64,000 nt of DNA from Thalassorhabdomicrobium marinisediminis (GTDB taxonomy: Bacteria; Pseudomonadota; Alphaproteobacteria; Rhodobacterales; Rhodobacteraceae), in the NCBI RefSeq assembly GCF_003072065.1, contig NZ_QCYG01000005.1, positions 248,001 through 312,000 on the forward strand, read 5' to 3'. Every line of letters begins with the position of its first letter. Within the stretch, counting starts at the first letter, position 1. The translations under genes were made by a program, and so were the position numbers. Shown one piece after another: positions 9,912-20,000 of the stretch. The notes beneath the pieces are model-generated. The model saw only the letters and a list, made by a program, of their open reading frames with translations. It had not been told where the DNA came from and did not search any database.

Positions 9912-10415
9912 TCAGGCGCGGCCGTAGGCTTCGGAAATCGCCACGTTCAGCGCTTCGACGGGCGTGCGCTCGGCCCATGTGACAAGCTGGAACGCCGGAT
10001 AGAACCGCTCGGCCGAGAGGATCGCCGCCGAGATCATCGTGTCGATCTGGTCCGGCCCCGCGACCTGCTCGCCCGCCAGCACCAGCCCGTAGCGATAGAC
10101 CATCAGCCGCTGTTCCGCCCAATAGGTGAAAGCGCCCGCCCAGCACATGTCGTTCGTGCGGTTGAGGCATTCGTAAAGCGCCGGCAAGCGGTCCTCGGGG
10201 GGCTCCATCTCGAAGGTGCAGATCAGGCGCAGCGTCTGGTCATTGGCCGACCACGCCAGCGTGACGGAATAGGTCCGCCATTGGCCTTCCACCACCAGCG
10301 CGATCTGGTCGTCGTGAACGCGGTCGAAATCCCAGCGGTGATGCTCGGCGATATGTTCGGCCAGATCGATCGGGTGAAGATCGTCGACGGTGTCAAAATG
10401 TTCGATGAGTGCCAT
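9912..10415 (-). CDS. YbjN domain-containing protein
   Basis: A 167-residue soluble protein without signal or membrane segment, matching the YbjN/type III secretion chaperone-like fold: HPIDLAEHIAEHHRWDFDRV at the N-terminus, IALVVEGQWRTYSVTLAW and a helical C-terminal half. YbjN proteins are small regulators or chaperones of uncertain role; in Rhodobacteraceae this gene commonly neighbours proC. An AGGAGG lies about 10 nt upstream of the ATG. A 33-codon ORF with its own strong ribosome-binding site (10393-10494, minus strand) overlaps the start in another frame. Confidence 0.82.
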   Translation of the reverse strand: MALIEHFDTVDDLHPIDLAEHIAEHHRWDFDRVHDDQIALVVEGQWRTYSVTLAWSANDQTLRLICTFEMEPPEDRLPALYECLNRTNDMCWAGAFTYWAEQRLMVYRYGLVLAGEQVAGPDQIDTMISAAILSAERFYPAFQLVTWAERTPVEALNVAISEAYGRA

Positions 10416-10722
10416 GGGCTGCTCGCCTCCTGTGCAATCCAGACGCCTTGGCAGAGGCTATATCTGGTGTCCCGCTCGTCCAAGGGGGGTACATAGCCCT
10501 CCTCTTACTAGATATCGTGCGTTGCTGGGTAAGGGTCTGTAAAGCCTTTTCTTGGGGATAAACCGCCATCTGACGCAGGAAACGGGGGATAAAACCGGGT
10601 TTTGCGCGGTTTGGGACGCATTTGGGCGATTTTTCCACGCCACACCCCGCCCGCGCCCCCCCCTTGCACCGCCCGCGCCGCCGCGACACAGTGCGCGCAA
10701 AATGAACAAAGGACTGTCTGTT
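10416..10722. other. Divergent intergenic region between YbjN-like and M42 peptidase genes
   Basis: About 307 bases that must hold both divergent promoters. A TTGCAC at 10664-10669 could be a -35 element for the peptidase gene, with only a poor -10 (CACAGT) 17 bases on. On the minus strand an ATG at 10494 preceded by AAGAGGAGGGCT opens a 33-codon ORF (10494 to 10393) that runs into the YbjN start region; it could be a leader peptide. I see no terminator or repeat. Confidence 0.4.
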
Positions 10723-11754
10723 ATGAACACCGAACTGCTGCGCGACCTGTGCGAAACCCCCGGCGTGCCGGGACATGAGGACCGGGTGCGGGACCTGATC
10801 AAGGGCCAAGTCGAAGGCCTTTTTGACGAGGTGACTGTCGACGCCATGGGCTCGCTCCATTGCCGCCGCGATGCGGACAAGGACGGCGCGCCGAAGATCA
10901 TGCTGCTGTGCCACATGGACGAGATCGGCTTTCTGGTCAGCCACATCAGCGACAAGGGATTCCTGTATCTGCAGCCCGTGGGCGGCTTCGATCCGCGCAA
11001 CCTGTTTTCGCGCCGGGTCAAGGTCTGCACCGACGACGGCGATTATCAGGGCGTGATGAACCCGGGCGGCAAGCCGATCCACATCTCGTCGGCGGAAGAC
11101 CGCAAGAAAATTCCCGAAGTGGGTGAATTCTTCGTCGATCTGGGCATGGGCGAGGCCGCGAAGGACGTCGTGCGCGTCGGCGATTTCGTGGTGATGGATG
11201 AGCCATTCATCGAGATCGGCGACAAGTTCGTGTCCAAGGCGCTGGACAACCGAATCGCCTGCTGGCTGGGCATCGAGGTGATGAAGGCGCTTGGCGACAA
11301 GGGGCGCGGGGCGGAAATCCACGTGGTCTTTACCTCGCAGGAAGAAGTGGGCCTGCGCGGCGCGCGCACAGCGGCCTTCAAGGTGCAGCCCGACATCGGC
11401 ATCGGCATCGACACCACGCTGGCCTGCGACACGCCGGGGGTGCCGGACCACTTCTCGACCACGCAGCAGGGCAAGGGCTTCGGCTTGCACGTGCGTGACA
11501 GCAGCTTCATCGCCGACAAGGCACTGGTGCGCGAGATCGAGGGGATCGCAAAATCCAACGACATTCCCTACCAGCGCACGATGCTGGCCGCGGGCGGTCA
11601 GGATGGTGCGGCCGCGCAACAGGCAGCCGCGGGCGCACGCGCAGTCGGCGTCGTGGTGGGCACGCGCTACATCCACACAGTGACGGAAATGGTTCACAAG
11701 ACCGATCTGCAAGCCGCGTTGGACGTTCTGGTGGCCTATCTGGCCAAGCAGTAA
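10723..11754 (+). CDS. M42-family (glutamyl aminopeptidase/endoglucanase-like) metallopeptidase
   Basis: A 343-residue dinuclear metal peptidase of family M42. Metal and catalytic motifs are in order: CHMDEIGF (His, Asp), SKALDNRIACW (bridging Asp), FTSQEEVGLRGA (Glu pair), GIDTTLACD and a late IHTVTEM histidine. M42 enzymes are large tetrahedral aminopeptidases that trim peptides. ATG 10723 is chosen over ATG 10702 because AAAGGA stands 9 nt before it, and it begins the family N-terminus NTELLRDLCETPGVPGHE. It converges on the ycjF-like gene with a 3-base gap. Confidence 0.9.
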   Translation: MNTELLRDLCETPGVPGHEDRVRDLIKGQVEGLFDEVTVDAMGSLHCRRDADKDGAPKIMLLCHMDEIGFLVSHISDKGFLYLQPVGGFDPRNLFSRRVKVCTDDGDYQGVMNPGGKPIHISSAEDRKKIPEVGEFFVDLGMGEAAKDVVRVGDFVVMDEPFIEIGDKFVSKALDNRIACWLGIEVMKALGDKGRGAEIHVVFTSQEEVGLRGARTAAFKVQPDIGIGIDTTLACDTPGVPDHFSTTQQGKGFGLHVRDSSFIADKALVREIEGIAKSNDIPYQRTMLAAGGQDGAAAQQAAAGARAVGVVVGTRYIHTVTEMVHKTDLQAALDVLVAYLAKQ

Positions 11755-11757
11755 GAC

Positions 11758-12774
11758 CTAGCTGCGCTTGCCGAACAGACCGGTCAGGGCCCGTTGCACA
11801 AGGCTCGTGACCGAGGGGCGGCGCAGGGCAACAAAGGGCAGCGGGCGGCAGACTTCCATCGCCGCCACGCCCACCCGCGCGGTCAGCGCGCCGTTGATCA
11901 CGCCCTCGCCAAACCGGCGCGACACCTTCGAGAGGACGCCTCCGCCCGCCACCGATCCGATCAGATCGTCGCCCACGGCCACGGCCCCCGTCGCCACCAG
12001 ATGGGCGAGCACCTGCCGCGTGAGTTTCCATGTCTCGAGCGTGCCGGACCGGCCGCCATAGACCTCGGCGATGCGGCGGATCATCCGCAGGTTCGCGGTC
12101 AGCGCCACGAAGACATCCGCCAGCGCCAGGGGCACCACGGCGGTGACTGTGGCCACCTGCCGCGCGGCGGCCTCGACCTCGAGCCGGGCGCGGGCGTCCA
12201 GCGGGGCGAGGATCTTGCTTTCGGCCAGTCCCAGCAGTCCGTCGGCGTCGAGAATGCCCTCGCGCGCCTCGGCAAAGGCTTCGCGCCCCCATCTGGCATC
12301 GTCGCGACCCGCGTAGAGCGCGTCGATCTGGTTCGCCACCTGCCGCGCGCGGGTCAGATCCGCCTCGGCCAAGGCGGCGGCGGCGCCCGTTTGGATGCGG
12401 TCAACGCGGCGCAACCGGCCAAAGGCGGCCAGTTCCCGCAGCGCGATGAGCGCCAGAACAAGGCAGAACAGCCCGACCAAGCCGGTGGCGATCCACCCCA
12501 GCACCGGCGCTCGCGCCAGCAGATCGAGCACGAATTCCCAGGCCGCGACGCCGACGAAAAAGGTCACCAGCATGACCAGAATGCCCCAGAACCAGCGCGC
12601 CAGCCGGTTCGGACGCCGCCCCGCCATCATGGCGACCCGCTGCATCGCGGCCGGGGGCGGCCCCCGCTCAAGGTCGGGCACCGGGGGCGCGGTGTCGGGG
12701 CGCACATCGGCGCGGCCTTCGGGCGCGTCCTCAAGGTCGAACAACACCGGGCCGCTTTTGCGCTCGTCGTTCAT
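11758..12774 (-). CDS. YcjF-like membrane protein (TIGR01620/DUF697 family)
   Basis: A 338-residue protein. The first 45 residues are acidic and proline-rich; two hydrophobic segments follow (about 62-82 and 95-115), then a helical C-terminal DUF697-type domain with ALADVFVALTANLRMIRRIAEVYGG. The family is the partner of the YcjX GTPase-like protein and is linked to envelope stress in enterobacteria, with no firm biochemical role. Its ATG overlaps the ycjX stop (ATGA), as expected for the conserved pair. Confidence 0.88.
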   Translation of the reverse strand: MNDERKSGPVLFDLEDAPEGRADVRPDTAPPVPDLERGPPPAAMQRVAMMAGRRPNRLARWFWGILVMLVTFFVGVAAWEFVLDLLARAPVLGWIATGLVGLFCLVLALIALRELAAFGRLRRVDRIQTGAAAALAEADLTRARQVANQIDALYAGRDDARWGREAFAEAREGILDADGLLGLAESKILAPLDARARLEVEAAARQVATVTAVVPLALADVFVALTANLRMIRRIAEVYGGRSGTLETWKLTRQVLAHLVATGAVAVGDDLIGSVAGGGVLSKVSRRFGEGVINGALTARVGVAAMEVCRPLPFVALRRPSVTSLVQRALTGLFGKRS

Positions 12775-14186
12775 AGCATGTCCCCGATCAGGAATTGCAG
12801 CGCCTTGTCGAGGCGGATGTGCGGCGGGCCGTCACCCGGTTTCAGGGTCAAAGGCGCGGGGGCGAAGCTCATCACCTCGTAGTCCGCATCGAGCCAGTGC
12901 TCGGCCCCGCTGCGCGCCGGTCCAAGCAGATGCGCGGGGTCGGTCGGCAGCGCACCAGGATAGAACGCCGCCTGTTTGTCTGAGCCGAGCAACCGGCCCC
13001 GCACCACCCCAAGCTCGGCCCCGTTGTGGCTGCGCGTGTCTTCCACCGTGGTGCGCAGGGCGGCGATGGACATGGCCTGCGTCGTGGCGCCGGAAAACTC
13101 GGCGCGGTCCTTGGCATCGCGCAGCAGGGCCTGGGTGATCGCGGTCAACTGCGGGTGCTGCTGGTGGTGCAGGTGATCGGCCTTGGTGGCCGCGAACAGG
13201 ATCCTGTCGATCCGGCGACCCTGAAAGATCCGGCTCAGGAACGAGTTCTGGCCCGGACGGAACGCGCCAAGAATATCGGCCATGGCGCGGCGCATATCCT
13301 CGACCGCGCGGGGGCCCGAATGGATCGCGCCCAACACGTCCACAAGGACGATCTGCCGGTCGATCCGCGCGAAATGGTCGCGAAAGAAGGGGCGCACGAC
13401 GTGGCGTTTGTAGGCCTCGAAACGGCGCTCGAACTCGCGCCATAGGGACGCACGGGCCGGTTTTTCCACGGGGGGCAGCGGGGCGAAGGTCAGCACGGGC
13501 GATCCTTCGAGATCACCGGGCATCATGAACCGCCCCGGCGTGCAGTCGGAAAACCCCGCCTCACGCGCGGTGTTGAGGTGGTCGGTGAACGCGGCTGCAA
13601 GGTCCTGCGCTTGCGGTTCTTCGAAAGGCTCGGACGGATCAGCGGCGGCAAGGGCGGCGGTGAAGGCTTCGGCGCCCGGACGTTCTTCCATCCGGCCCAG
13701 CACCTCGGCCGACCATGTGGTGAAATCCTTGTCGAGCAGCGACAGGTCCAGCAGCCATTCCCCGGGATAGTCGACGATATCCAGATGCACCGTGCGCGCG
13801 CCGCGAAACGACCCCATGAGACCGGTGGGCTGCACTTTGAGCGACAGCCGCAATTCGGAAATCCGCCGCGTGCCCTTGGGCCAGTGCGCCTCTTTCGCAG
13901 TCAGCGCGGCAAGGTGGTTTTCGTAGTCGAACCGCGGGATGGTGTCGTCCGGCTGCGGCTGAAGGTAGGCCGTCTGGATCGCTCCGCTGGCGGCGGCCTG
14001 AAACTGCGGCATCCGTCCGCGGTTGAGCAGATTGGCCACCAGCGACGTGATGAACACCGTCTTGCCCGCCCGGCTGAGCCCGGTCACGCCAAGGCGGATC
14101 ACCGGATCGGTGAAGGGGGCGGTCAGGGTGCCGGCCACGGCTTCGGCCCGTCGCGTGATCCCGTCTGCTAGAGTTGTGATGACCAC
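12771..14186 (-). CDS. YcjX-family P-loop NTPase
   Basis: A 471-residue protein close to E. coli YcjX (465). It has the P-loop GLSRAGKTVFITSL near residue 30, the family segment DIVDYPGEWLLDL, and later VDVLGAIHSG and FAATKADHLHHQQHP, where TKAD is a G4-like motif. It is thought to be a stress-linked GTPase acting with YcjF. The frame is open to 14327, but a GTG at 14186 preceded by AAAAGG gives the family N-terminus VITTLADGITRRAEAVAG, while the longer start adds a low-complexity basic tail. Divergent from truA. Confidence 0.9.
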   Translation of the reverse strand: MVITTLADGITRRAEAVAGTLTAPFTDPVIRLGVTGLSRAGKTVFITSLVANLLNRGRMPQFQAAASGAIQTAYLQPQPDDTIPRFDYENHLAALTAKEAHWPKGTRRISELRLSLKVQPTGLMGSFRGARTVHLDIVDYPGEWLLDLSLLDKDFTTWSAEVLGRMEERPGAEAFTAALAAADPSEPFEEPQAQDLAAAFTDHLNTAREAGFSDCTPGRFMMPGDLEGSPVLTFAPLPPVEKPARASLWREFERRFEAYKRHVVRPFFRDHFARIDRQIVLVDVLGAIHSGPRAVEDMRRAMADILGAFRPGQNSFLSRIFQGRRIDRILFAATKADHLHHQQHPQLTAITQALLRDAKDRAEFSGATTQAMSIAALRTTVEDTRSHNGAELGVVRGRLLGSDKQAAFYPGALPTDPAHLLGPARSGAEHWLDADYEVMSFAPAPLTLKPGDGPPHIRLDKALQFLIGDML

Positions 14187-14329
14187 GGGCCGACACCTTT
14201 TCTGTTCGCGTTCCGTCAGAAGATAGGGCGCGGGGTGCGGGATGTGTAGGCCAAGCGCCCTGCCCCGCGCGCGTTTGGTTCCGCGCCCGGGGGATTGAAA
14301 CTTGCGGGCGTTCCCCCTAACCCGCATCC

Positions 14330-15100
14330 ATGCCGCGTTATGCCTTGAAAATAGAATACGACGGAGCGCCGTTTTCCGGCTGGCAGCGCCAGTCCCATGT
14401 GCCCTCTGTGCAGCAGGCCGTGGAAGAGGCGCTGAGCCGGTTGGAGCCGGGCGATCACCGGATCGCGGCGGCGGGCCGGACCGATGCAGGCGTGCACGGG
14501 TTGGGTCAGGTCGCCCATTGCGATCTGCGAAAGGACTGGACGCCGTTCCGCCTATCCGAGGCGCTGAACTACCACCTCAAACCCGCGCCGGTGGCGATTG
14601 TTGCCTGCGCGCAGGTGCCCGACGATTGGCACGCGCGGTTCTCGGCCATAGAGCGGCGCTATCTGTTCCGTCTGGTCTGTCGACGCGCGCCCTTGGTGCA
14701 TGAGGCAGGCAAGGTCTGGCAGGTCTCGCAAGAGCTGGACGGCGCAGCGATGCAGGCAGCGGCGGACCGGCTTTTGGGGCAGCACGATTTCACCACCTTC
14801 CGGTCGTCGATCTGTCAGGCGCAATCGCCGGTCAAGACGCTGGACGCCCTGCGGGTGGAACAGGTGCCGCGCCACGACGGCGCGCTGGCGTTCCATTTCC
14901 ACGTGCGCGCACGGTCTTTCCTGCACAATCAGGTGCGCAGTTTCATCGGCACGCTGGAACGGGTCGGCGCGGGCGCCTGGACGCCGGACGATGTGACCGC
15001 AGCGCTTGAGGCGAAGGACCGCGCGGCCTGCGGGCCGGTCTCGCCCCCGCACGGGCTTTATCTGGCGGCGGTGGGTTATCCGGACGATCCTTTCGCCTGA
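14330..15100 (+). CDS. truA: tRNA pseudouridine(38-40) synthase
   Basis: Converts uridines 38-40 in the tRNA anticodon stem to pseudouridine. The 256-residue protein has [16 protein letters not shown] at the N-terminus, the catalytic aspartate motif [15 protein letters not shown], the HDFTTFRS segment and [15 protein letters not shown] near the C-terminus. Length and motif order are standard. It starts at ATG 14330, 143 bases from the divergent ycjX start. Confidence 0.97.
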   Translation: MPRYALKIEYDGAPFSGWQRQSHVPSVQQAVEEALSRLEPGDHRIAAAGRTDAGVHGLGQVAHCDLRKDWTPFRLSEALNYHLKPAPVAIVACAQVPDDWHARFSAIERRYLFRLVCRRAPLVHEAGKVWQVSQELDGAAMQAAADRLLGQHDFTTFRSSICQAQSPVKTLDALRVEQVPRHDGALAFHFHVRARSFLHNQVRSFIGTLERVGAGAWTPDDVTAALEAKDRAACGPVSPPHGLYLAAVGYPDDPFA

Positions 15101-15231
15101 AGGCTGCGGGTTCTGCGCGCAACATATAGGCGGCGACGTGCCGAATCCCCCGAAACCGTTTCCCCCGCGGCAAGACTGCGATATGACGAAACAACTGGGA
15201 GCAGAACAACGACATCGGGGGTGGGCAGGCA

Positions 15232-17010
15232 ATGCGGAAATCGATCACGGCAGCGGCATTGGGCCTTATGGTGTTTCCCCTGTGCGCCGCCGCGCAGGAT
15301 GTGCGCCTGATCACGCCGGACGGGACCGAGGGGGACCTCAGATCGGCCCTGCGCGCGGCCTCTCTCACCCTGTCACTTGAAGAGGACGGCGCAGAGGCCC
15401 CGCAGGACTACGTCGCTGCCGCCCGCGCCGACTATCGCCGGCTGCTGACCGGGCTTTACGCCGAAGGCTATTACGGCGGCACCATCTCGATCCTTGTGGA
15501 CGGCATCGAAGCCTCGGCCCTTGATCCGCTGGCCGCGCCCGCTTCGGTGCAAAATGTGCAGTTGCGGGTCGATCCGGGCCCCCGTTTCACCTTTGGCCGT
15601 GCCGAGATCGGACCGCTGGCACCGGGCACCGAACTGCCTGAGGGGTTCGCGCCCGGACGCACCGCACGCTCGGCCGTCATCAGCGATGCAGCCTCGGCGG
15701 CGGTGAACGGTTGGCGCAACGACGGGCGGCCCCTTGCGGAACCCGGTGAGCGGTCGATCACCGCCCGCCACACCGACCAGAAACTCGACGCGACAGTGAT
15801 CATCGAACCCGGTCCGGTGCTCAGCTTCGGCAACGTGACCGTTGAGGGCAACGAGGCCGTGCGCAGCGAACGCATCCGCGCCATCGCGGGCATCGACCAC
15901 GGCATCTACGACCCCGAGGTGATCGCGCGCGCCGAAGCCAACCTGCGCCGCACGCAGACCTTCGCCTCGGCCACCGTGATCGAGGGCGAGACGCCCGAGG
16001 GCGAGACCCTGCCCCTGACCATCGCGGTGGTCGAACAGCCGCCCCGGCGCATCGGCTTCGGGGCCGAGTTTTCGTCGATCAAGGGGCTGACGCTGTCGAG
16101 CTTCTGGCTGCACCGCAACCTGTTTGGCGGGGCCGAGCGGTTCCGCATCGAAGGCAAGGTCGGCGGGCTGGCGGGGGGCACCGGTGGCCTTGACTATCGC
16201 ATCGCCGCCAACTTCCTGCGTCCGGCAACCTTCCGGCAGGACACGGATTTCTACGTCAATGGCATGATCGAGCAACTGGACGAGCCATCGTTCTTCGAGC
16301 GTGAAGCGCGGATCGAGGCGGGGATCATCAGGAGGTTGGGCGACGACGTCGAACTGGAATACGGGCTTGGCCTGTCCGTGGGTGAGGCCGAGGACGGCAA
16401 CGGCAAACGGTCCTATCAACTGGTCTATGCGCCCATCAAAGGCACGCTGGACCGGCGCAACGACGAGTTGGACGCCACCGCGGGCTACTACGCCAGCCTT
16501 GAAATCCGCCCCTTTCTGGGCCGCGATGTCGCGGGCGCGCGCGCGGTGGGCGACGGGCGTCTGTATCGCAGCTTCGGGGAAGACGACCGCGTGACGCTGG
16601 CCGCCCGCGGGCAGTTCGGCGCGGTGATGGGGGCGGCGGCCGACGATGTGCCGGCCAGCTATCTGTTCTATTCCGGTGGGGGCGGCACGGTGCGCGGGCA
16701 ACCCTATCAATCGCTTGGCGTGGATCTGGGGGGCGGCAACCGCATTGGCGGCAAGACCTTCGTCGGCGCCCAGCTTGAAGCGCGCGTGGGCGTGACCGAC
16801 AAGATCGGCGTCGTGGGCTTCTATGACACCGGCTACGTCGCCCCGGGCGAGTTGAATTTCGACAATGGTGACTGGCACGCGGGCGCGGGTCTGGGCCTGC
16901 GTTACGACACGGGGATCGGGCCGATCCGCCTTGACGTGGGCGTGCCGACGACGGGCAGCAATGCCGGGGAAGCCGTTGAAGTGTATCTGGGGATTGGGCA
17001 GGCGTTTTGA
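15232..17010 (+). CDS. tamA: TamA-like outer-membrane translocation protein (Omp85/BamA superfamily)
   Basis: A 592-residue outer-membrane protein with a signal peptide (residues 1-22, ending CAAAQ), POTRA-like domains (about 30-280, including SFGNVTVEGNEAVRSERIRAI) and a C-terminal Omp85 barrel with FSGGGGTVRGQPYQSLG and a final aromatic residue (QAF). With TamB it forms the translocation and assembly module that spans the periplasm and supports outer-membrane protein insertion or lipid traffic. It is directly followed by tamB, the conserved order. The preceding 131 bases hold no recognisable terminator. Confidence 0.93.
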   Translation: MRKSITAAALGLMVFPLCAAAQDVRLITPDGTEGDLRSALRAASLTLSLEEDGAEAPQDYVAAARADYRRLLTGLYAEGYYGGTISILVDGIEASALDPLAAPASVQNVQLRVDPGPRFTFGRAEIGPLAPGTELPEGFAPGRTARSAVISDAASAAVNGWRNDGRPLAEPGERSITARHTDQKLDATVIIEPGPVLSFGNVTVEGNEAVRSERIRAIAGIDHGIYDPEVIARAEANLRRTQTFASATVIEGETPEGETLPLTIAVVEQPPRRIGFGAEFSSIKGLTLSSFWLHRNLFGGAERFRIEGKVGGLAGGTGGLDYRIAANFLRPATFRQDTDFYVNGMIEQLDEPSFFEREARIEAGIIRRLGDDVELEYGLGLSVGEAEDGNGKRSYQLVYAPIKGTLDRRNDELDATAGYYASLEIRPFLGRDVAGARAVGDGRLYRSFGEDDRVTLAARGQFGAVMGAAADDVPASYLFYSGGGGTVRGQPYQSLGVDLGGGNRIGGKTFVGAQLEARVGVTDKIGVVGFYDTGYVAPGELNFDNGDWHAGAGLGLRYDTGIGPIRLDVGVPTTGSNAGEAVEVYLGIGQAF

Positions 17011-20000
17011 TGCGATTTCTTTTTGTATGTATTCTGGTGCTCTGGTCCGGCGCGGCGGCGGCGCAATCGAACGAGGATGACCGCAGCTTTCTCACCGGTC
17101 TGATCGAGGACACCATCTCGAACGACGATCTGACCGTCCGGCTGATCAACTTTCGCGGCGCGCTGAGCTCCGAGGCGACCGCCGACAGCATCACACTGGC
17201 CGATCCCGACGGGGTCTGGCTGCAGATGGACGGGCTGACGCTATCGTGGAACCGCTCTGCCCTGCTGGGCGGCCGGGTCGAGATCGAGACGCTTGAGGCC
17301 GAGCGGATCGAGCTGATCCGCCTGCCCAACCTGCCCGAAAGCACGGTGCCCACCGCCGAGGCACAGCCCTTTGCCCTGCCGGATTTGCCGGTGGCGGTGG
17401 ATATCGGCTCGGTCATCGCGGACGAGATCATCCTGACCGAGGCGCTGCTGGGCGAGCCTGTGCGCGCGCGCTTCTCCGGTGCCTTGAAGCTCGACCACGG
17501 GGTCGGGTCGGCGGATATCGTGCTTGAGCGAATCGACAGCAAAGAGGGCCGTTTTGTCATCGACGCGGCCTACAGCAATGCCGACCGCGATCTGGCACTG
17601 AACCTGCTGATGGAGGAAGGCGAGGACGGGATCGCCGCGCGGCTGCTGAACATTCCGGGCCGTCCCTCCGTGCGGCTGAGCGTTCAGGGCGACGCGCCGC
17701 TTGATGATTTCACCGGCGAGATTGCCTTGGCGACCGACGGTGTGGACCGCGTCACCGGCACCGTCGCGCTGTCGCGCCCCACGGGTACGGTCGATCAGGT
17801 GTTCATGGTCGATCTGAAGGGCGACCTGCGCCCGCTTCTGGCCGATCAATATGATCCGTTCTTCGGGGCGACCACGGTGCTCAAGGCCGAAGGCACGCAG
17901 TTCGGCGTCGGCGGGCTGCGCCTGTCGAACCTGACGATTGCCGCCGAACAGGTCGTGCTGCGCGGCTCGGCAACGCTCGACGCGCAGGGCTGGCCCGAGG
18001 CGATTGATTTGCGCGGGCAGCTAGCCTCCTCCGACAACAGCCGCGTGCTGCTGCCCCTGTCCGGCGCGCCGACCAAGGTCAGCGGCATCTCCCTCAACGT
18101 GCAATATGACGCAAGCGCGGGCAACGAATGGACCGGCGCCTTCGACATCACCTCATTGGAGCGCGAGGGCGTGTCCATCGACAGTCTGGCCCTGTCGGGC
18201 GGCGGGGAAATCGTGCCGGGCGCGGGCAGCACCCGGGGTCGCTTCACCGCCGATCTGAACTATGCCGCGCGAGGGTTGAAGCTGGACGATCCGGCGCTGA
18301 CGCAGGCCATCGGCGAGGATATCACCGGCACCATCGATCTGGGACGGGTTGAGGAAGAACCCTTTGTCATCAACGATCTGACGCTTGAAGGCGCAGGCCT
18401 GTCGGCCTCGGGCAACGCCATCGTCAACGGGATTGAAGACCGGTTCAGCACCCAGCCCCAGCTTTCGGTCGAAGCCGAAGATTTCAGCCGTTTCTCGGAG
18501 TTGAGCGGGCTGGACCTGCGCGGCGCCGGGGCGATCACGCTCAAGGGGAGCGTGCAGCCGTTCGACGGGATCTTCGACCTTGATCTGGGGCTGCAGACCC
18601 AGGATCTCGCCTTTGGCATCGACGAGGTTGACCCGCTGTTGCGGGGGGCCAGCACGGTTTCGGTCAAGGTCACGCGGGACACCACGGGCACCCGGATCGA
18701 CGCCCTGCGCGTCACCTCCGAAGGGGTGCGCGCCAGCGGCGAAGCCACGCTCACCTCGGGCACCGCGACGGCGGACCTTGTGGCCGAGATCACCGACCTT
18801 GCCTTGATCACGCCCGAGCTGTCCGGCCCCGCGACGCTGGATCTGGACGTGGCCACCGATGAGGCCGGCGTGATCACGCTGGACGCGGCGGCCACCGCCC
18901 CGCGGGCCGAAGTTTCTTTCCAGGGGACTGGCACGCCCATGGCCAAGGGCTACCGCGTGCGCGGCGAAGGTCAGGCGGACATCGACGAATTGCGCGCCTA
19001 TCGCACGTTGATCGGACAACCCGTGGGCGGCGGCGTTTCCGTGGCGCTCGACGGCACCTTCCTGACGGAAAGCCGCAGCCTGACCGCCGATGTCACCGCG
19101 CAGACCCGCGATCTGAGCATCGGCACCGCACCGGTGGACCGTATCCTTGCGGGTCTGGGCCGGATCACCGCGCAAGTCAGCCTGTCGGACGGCGAGCGGT
19201 TGCGGCTCGACTCGCTCGATGTGGTCTTTCCCAACCTGACCGCGCAGGGCAACGTCACCACCTCCGGCGCCGACACGCGGGCGAACCTGTCGCTGCGCCT
19301 GCGCGACGTCGGCCTTCTGGGGGCGGATTTGAACGGCCCTCTGGTGGCGGATCTCAATGCGCAACAGGACGGCAGCGGCTGGCAGGTGAGCGGTGACGCC
19401 ACGGGGCCGGCCAACACCAACGCGCAGGTCTCCGGTCGGGTGTCCAACAGCGGCACGCTGGATCTCGGGGTGACCGGCTCGGCCCCGCTGGCCATCGCCA
19501 ACCTTTATATCGCGCCCCGGCAGGTCACAGGGCTCGCGCAGTTCGATCTGCGCGTGCAAGGCCCCCCTGCCCTGCAGTCGGTGCGCGGTCCGGTCCGGAT
19601 CAGCAATGCCCGCGTCTCGGCGCCGCTCTTGAATCAGGCGATCGAGAACCTTGGCGGCACGATCCTTCTGGCCGGGGGCACGGCGCGCATTGATCTGGCC
19701 GGGCAGAGTGCAGCGGGCGGCGATGTGACCCTGTCCGGGCCGGTTGATCTGGCCCCGCCGTTCCAGGCTGCGCTGACCGCGCGGCTGGGCGACATTGTGC
19801 TGCGCGATCCGGAGCTGTACCGCACCACCGCGCAGGGCGAGATCACCGTCAACGGGCCGCTGGCCGGCGGTGCCGCAATCCGGGGCGAAGTGCGGCTGGG
19901 TCAGGTCGATGTGCAGGTGCCGTCAACCGGGGTCAGCGCGCTGGGAAGCCTTCCGGCGGTCACCCATCTTGGCGTGCCTACGGACGTGCGCCGCACCCTG

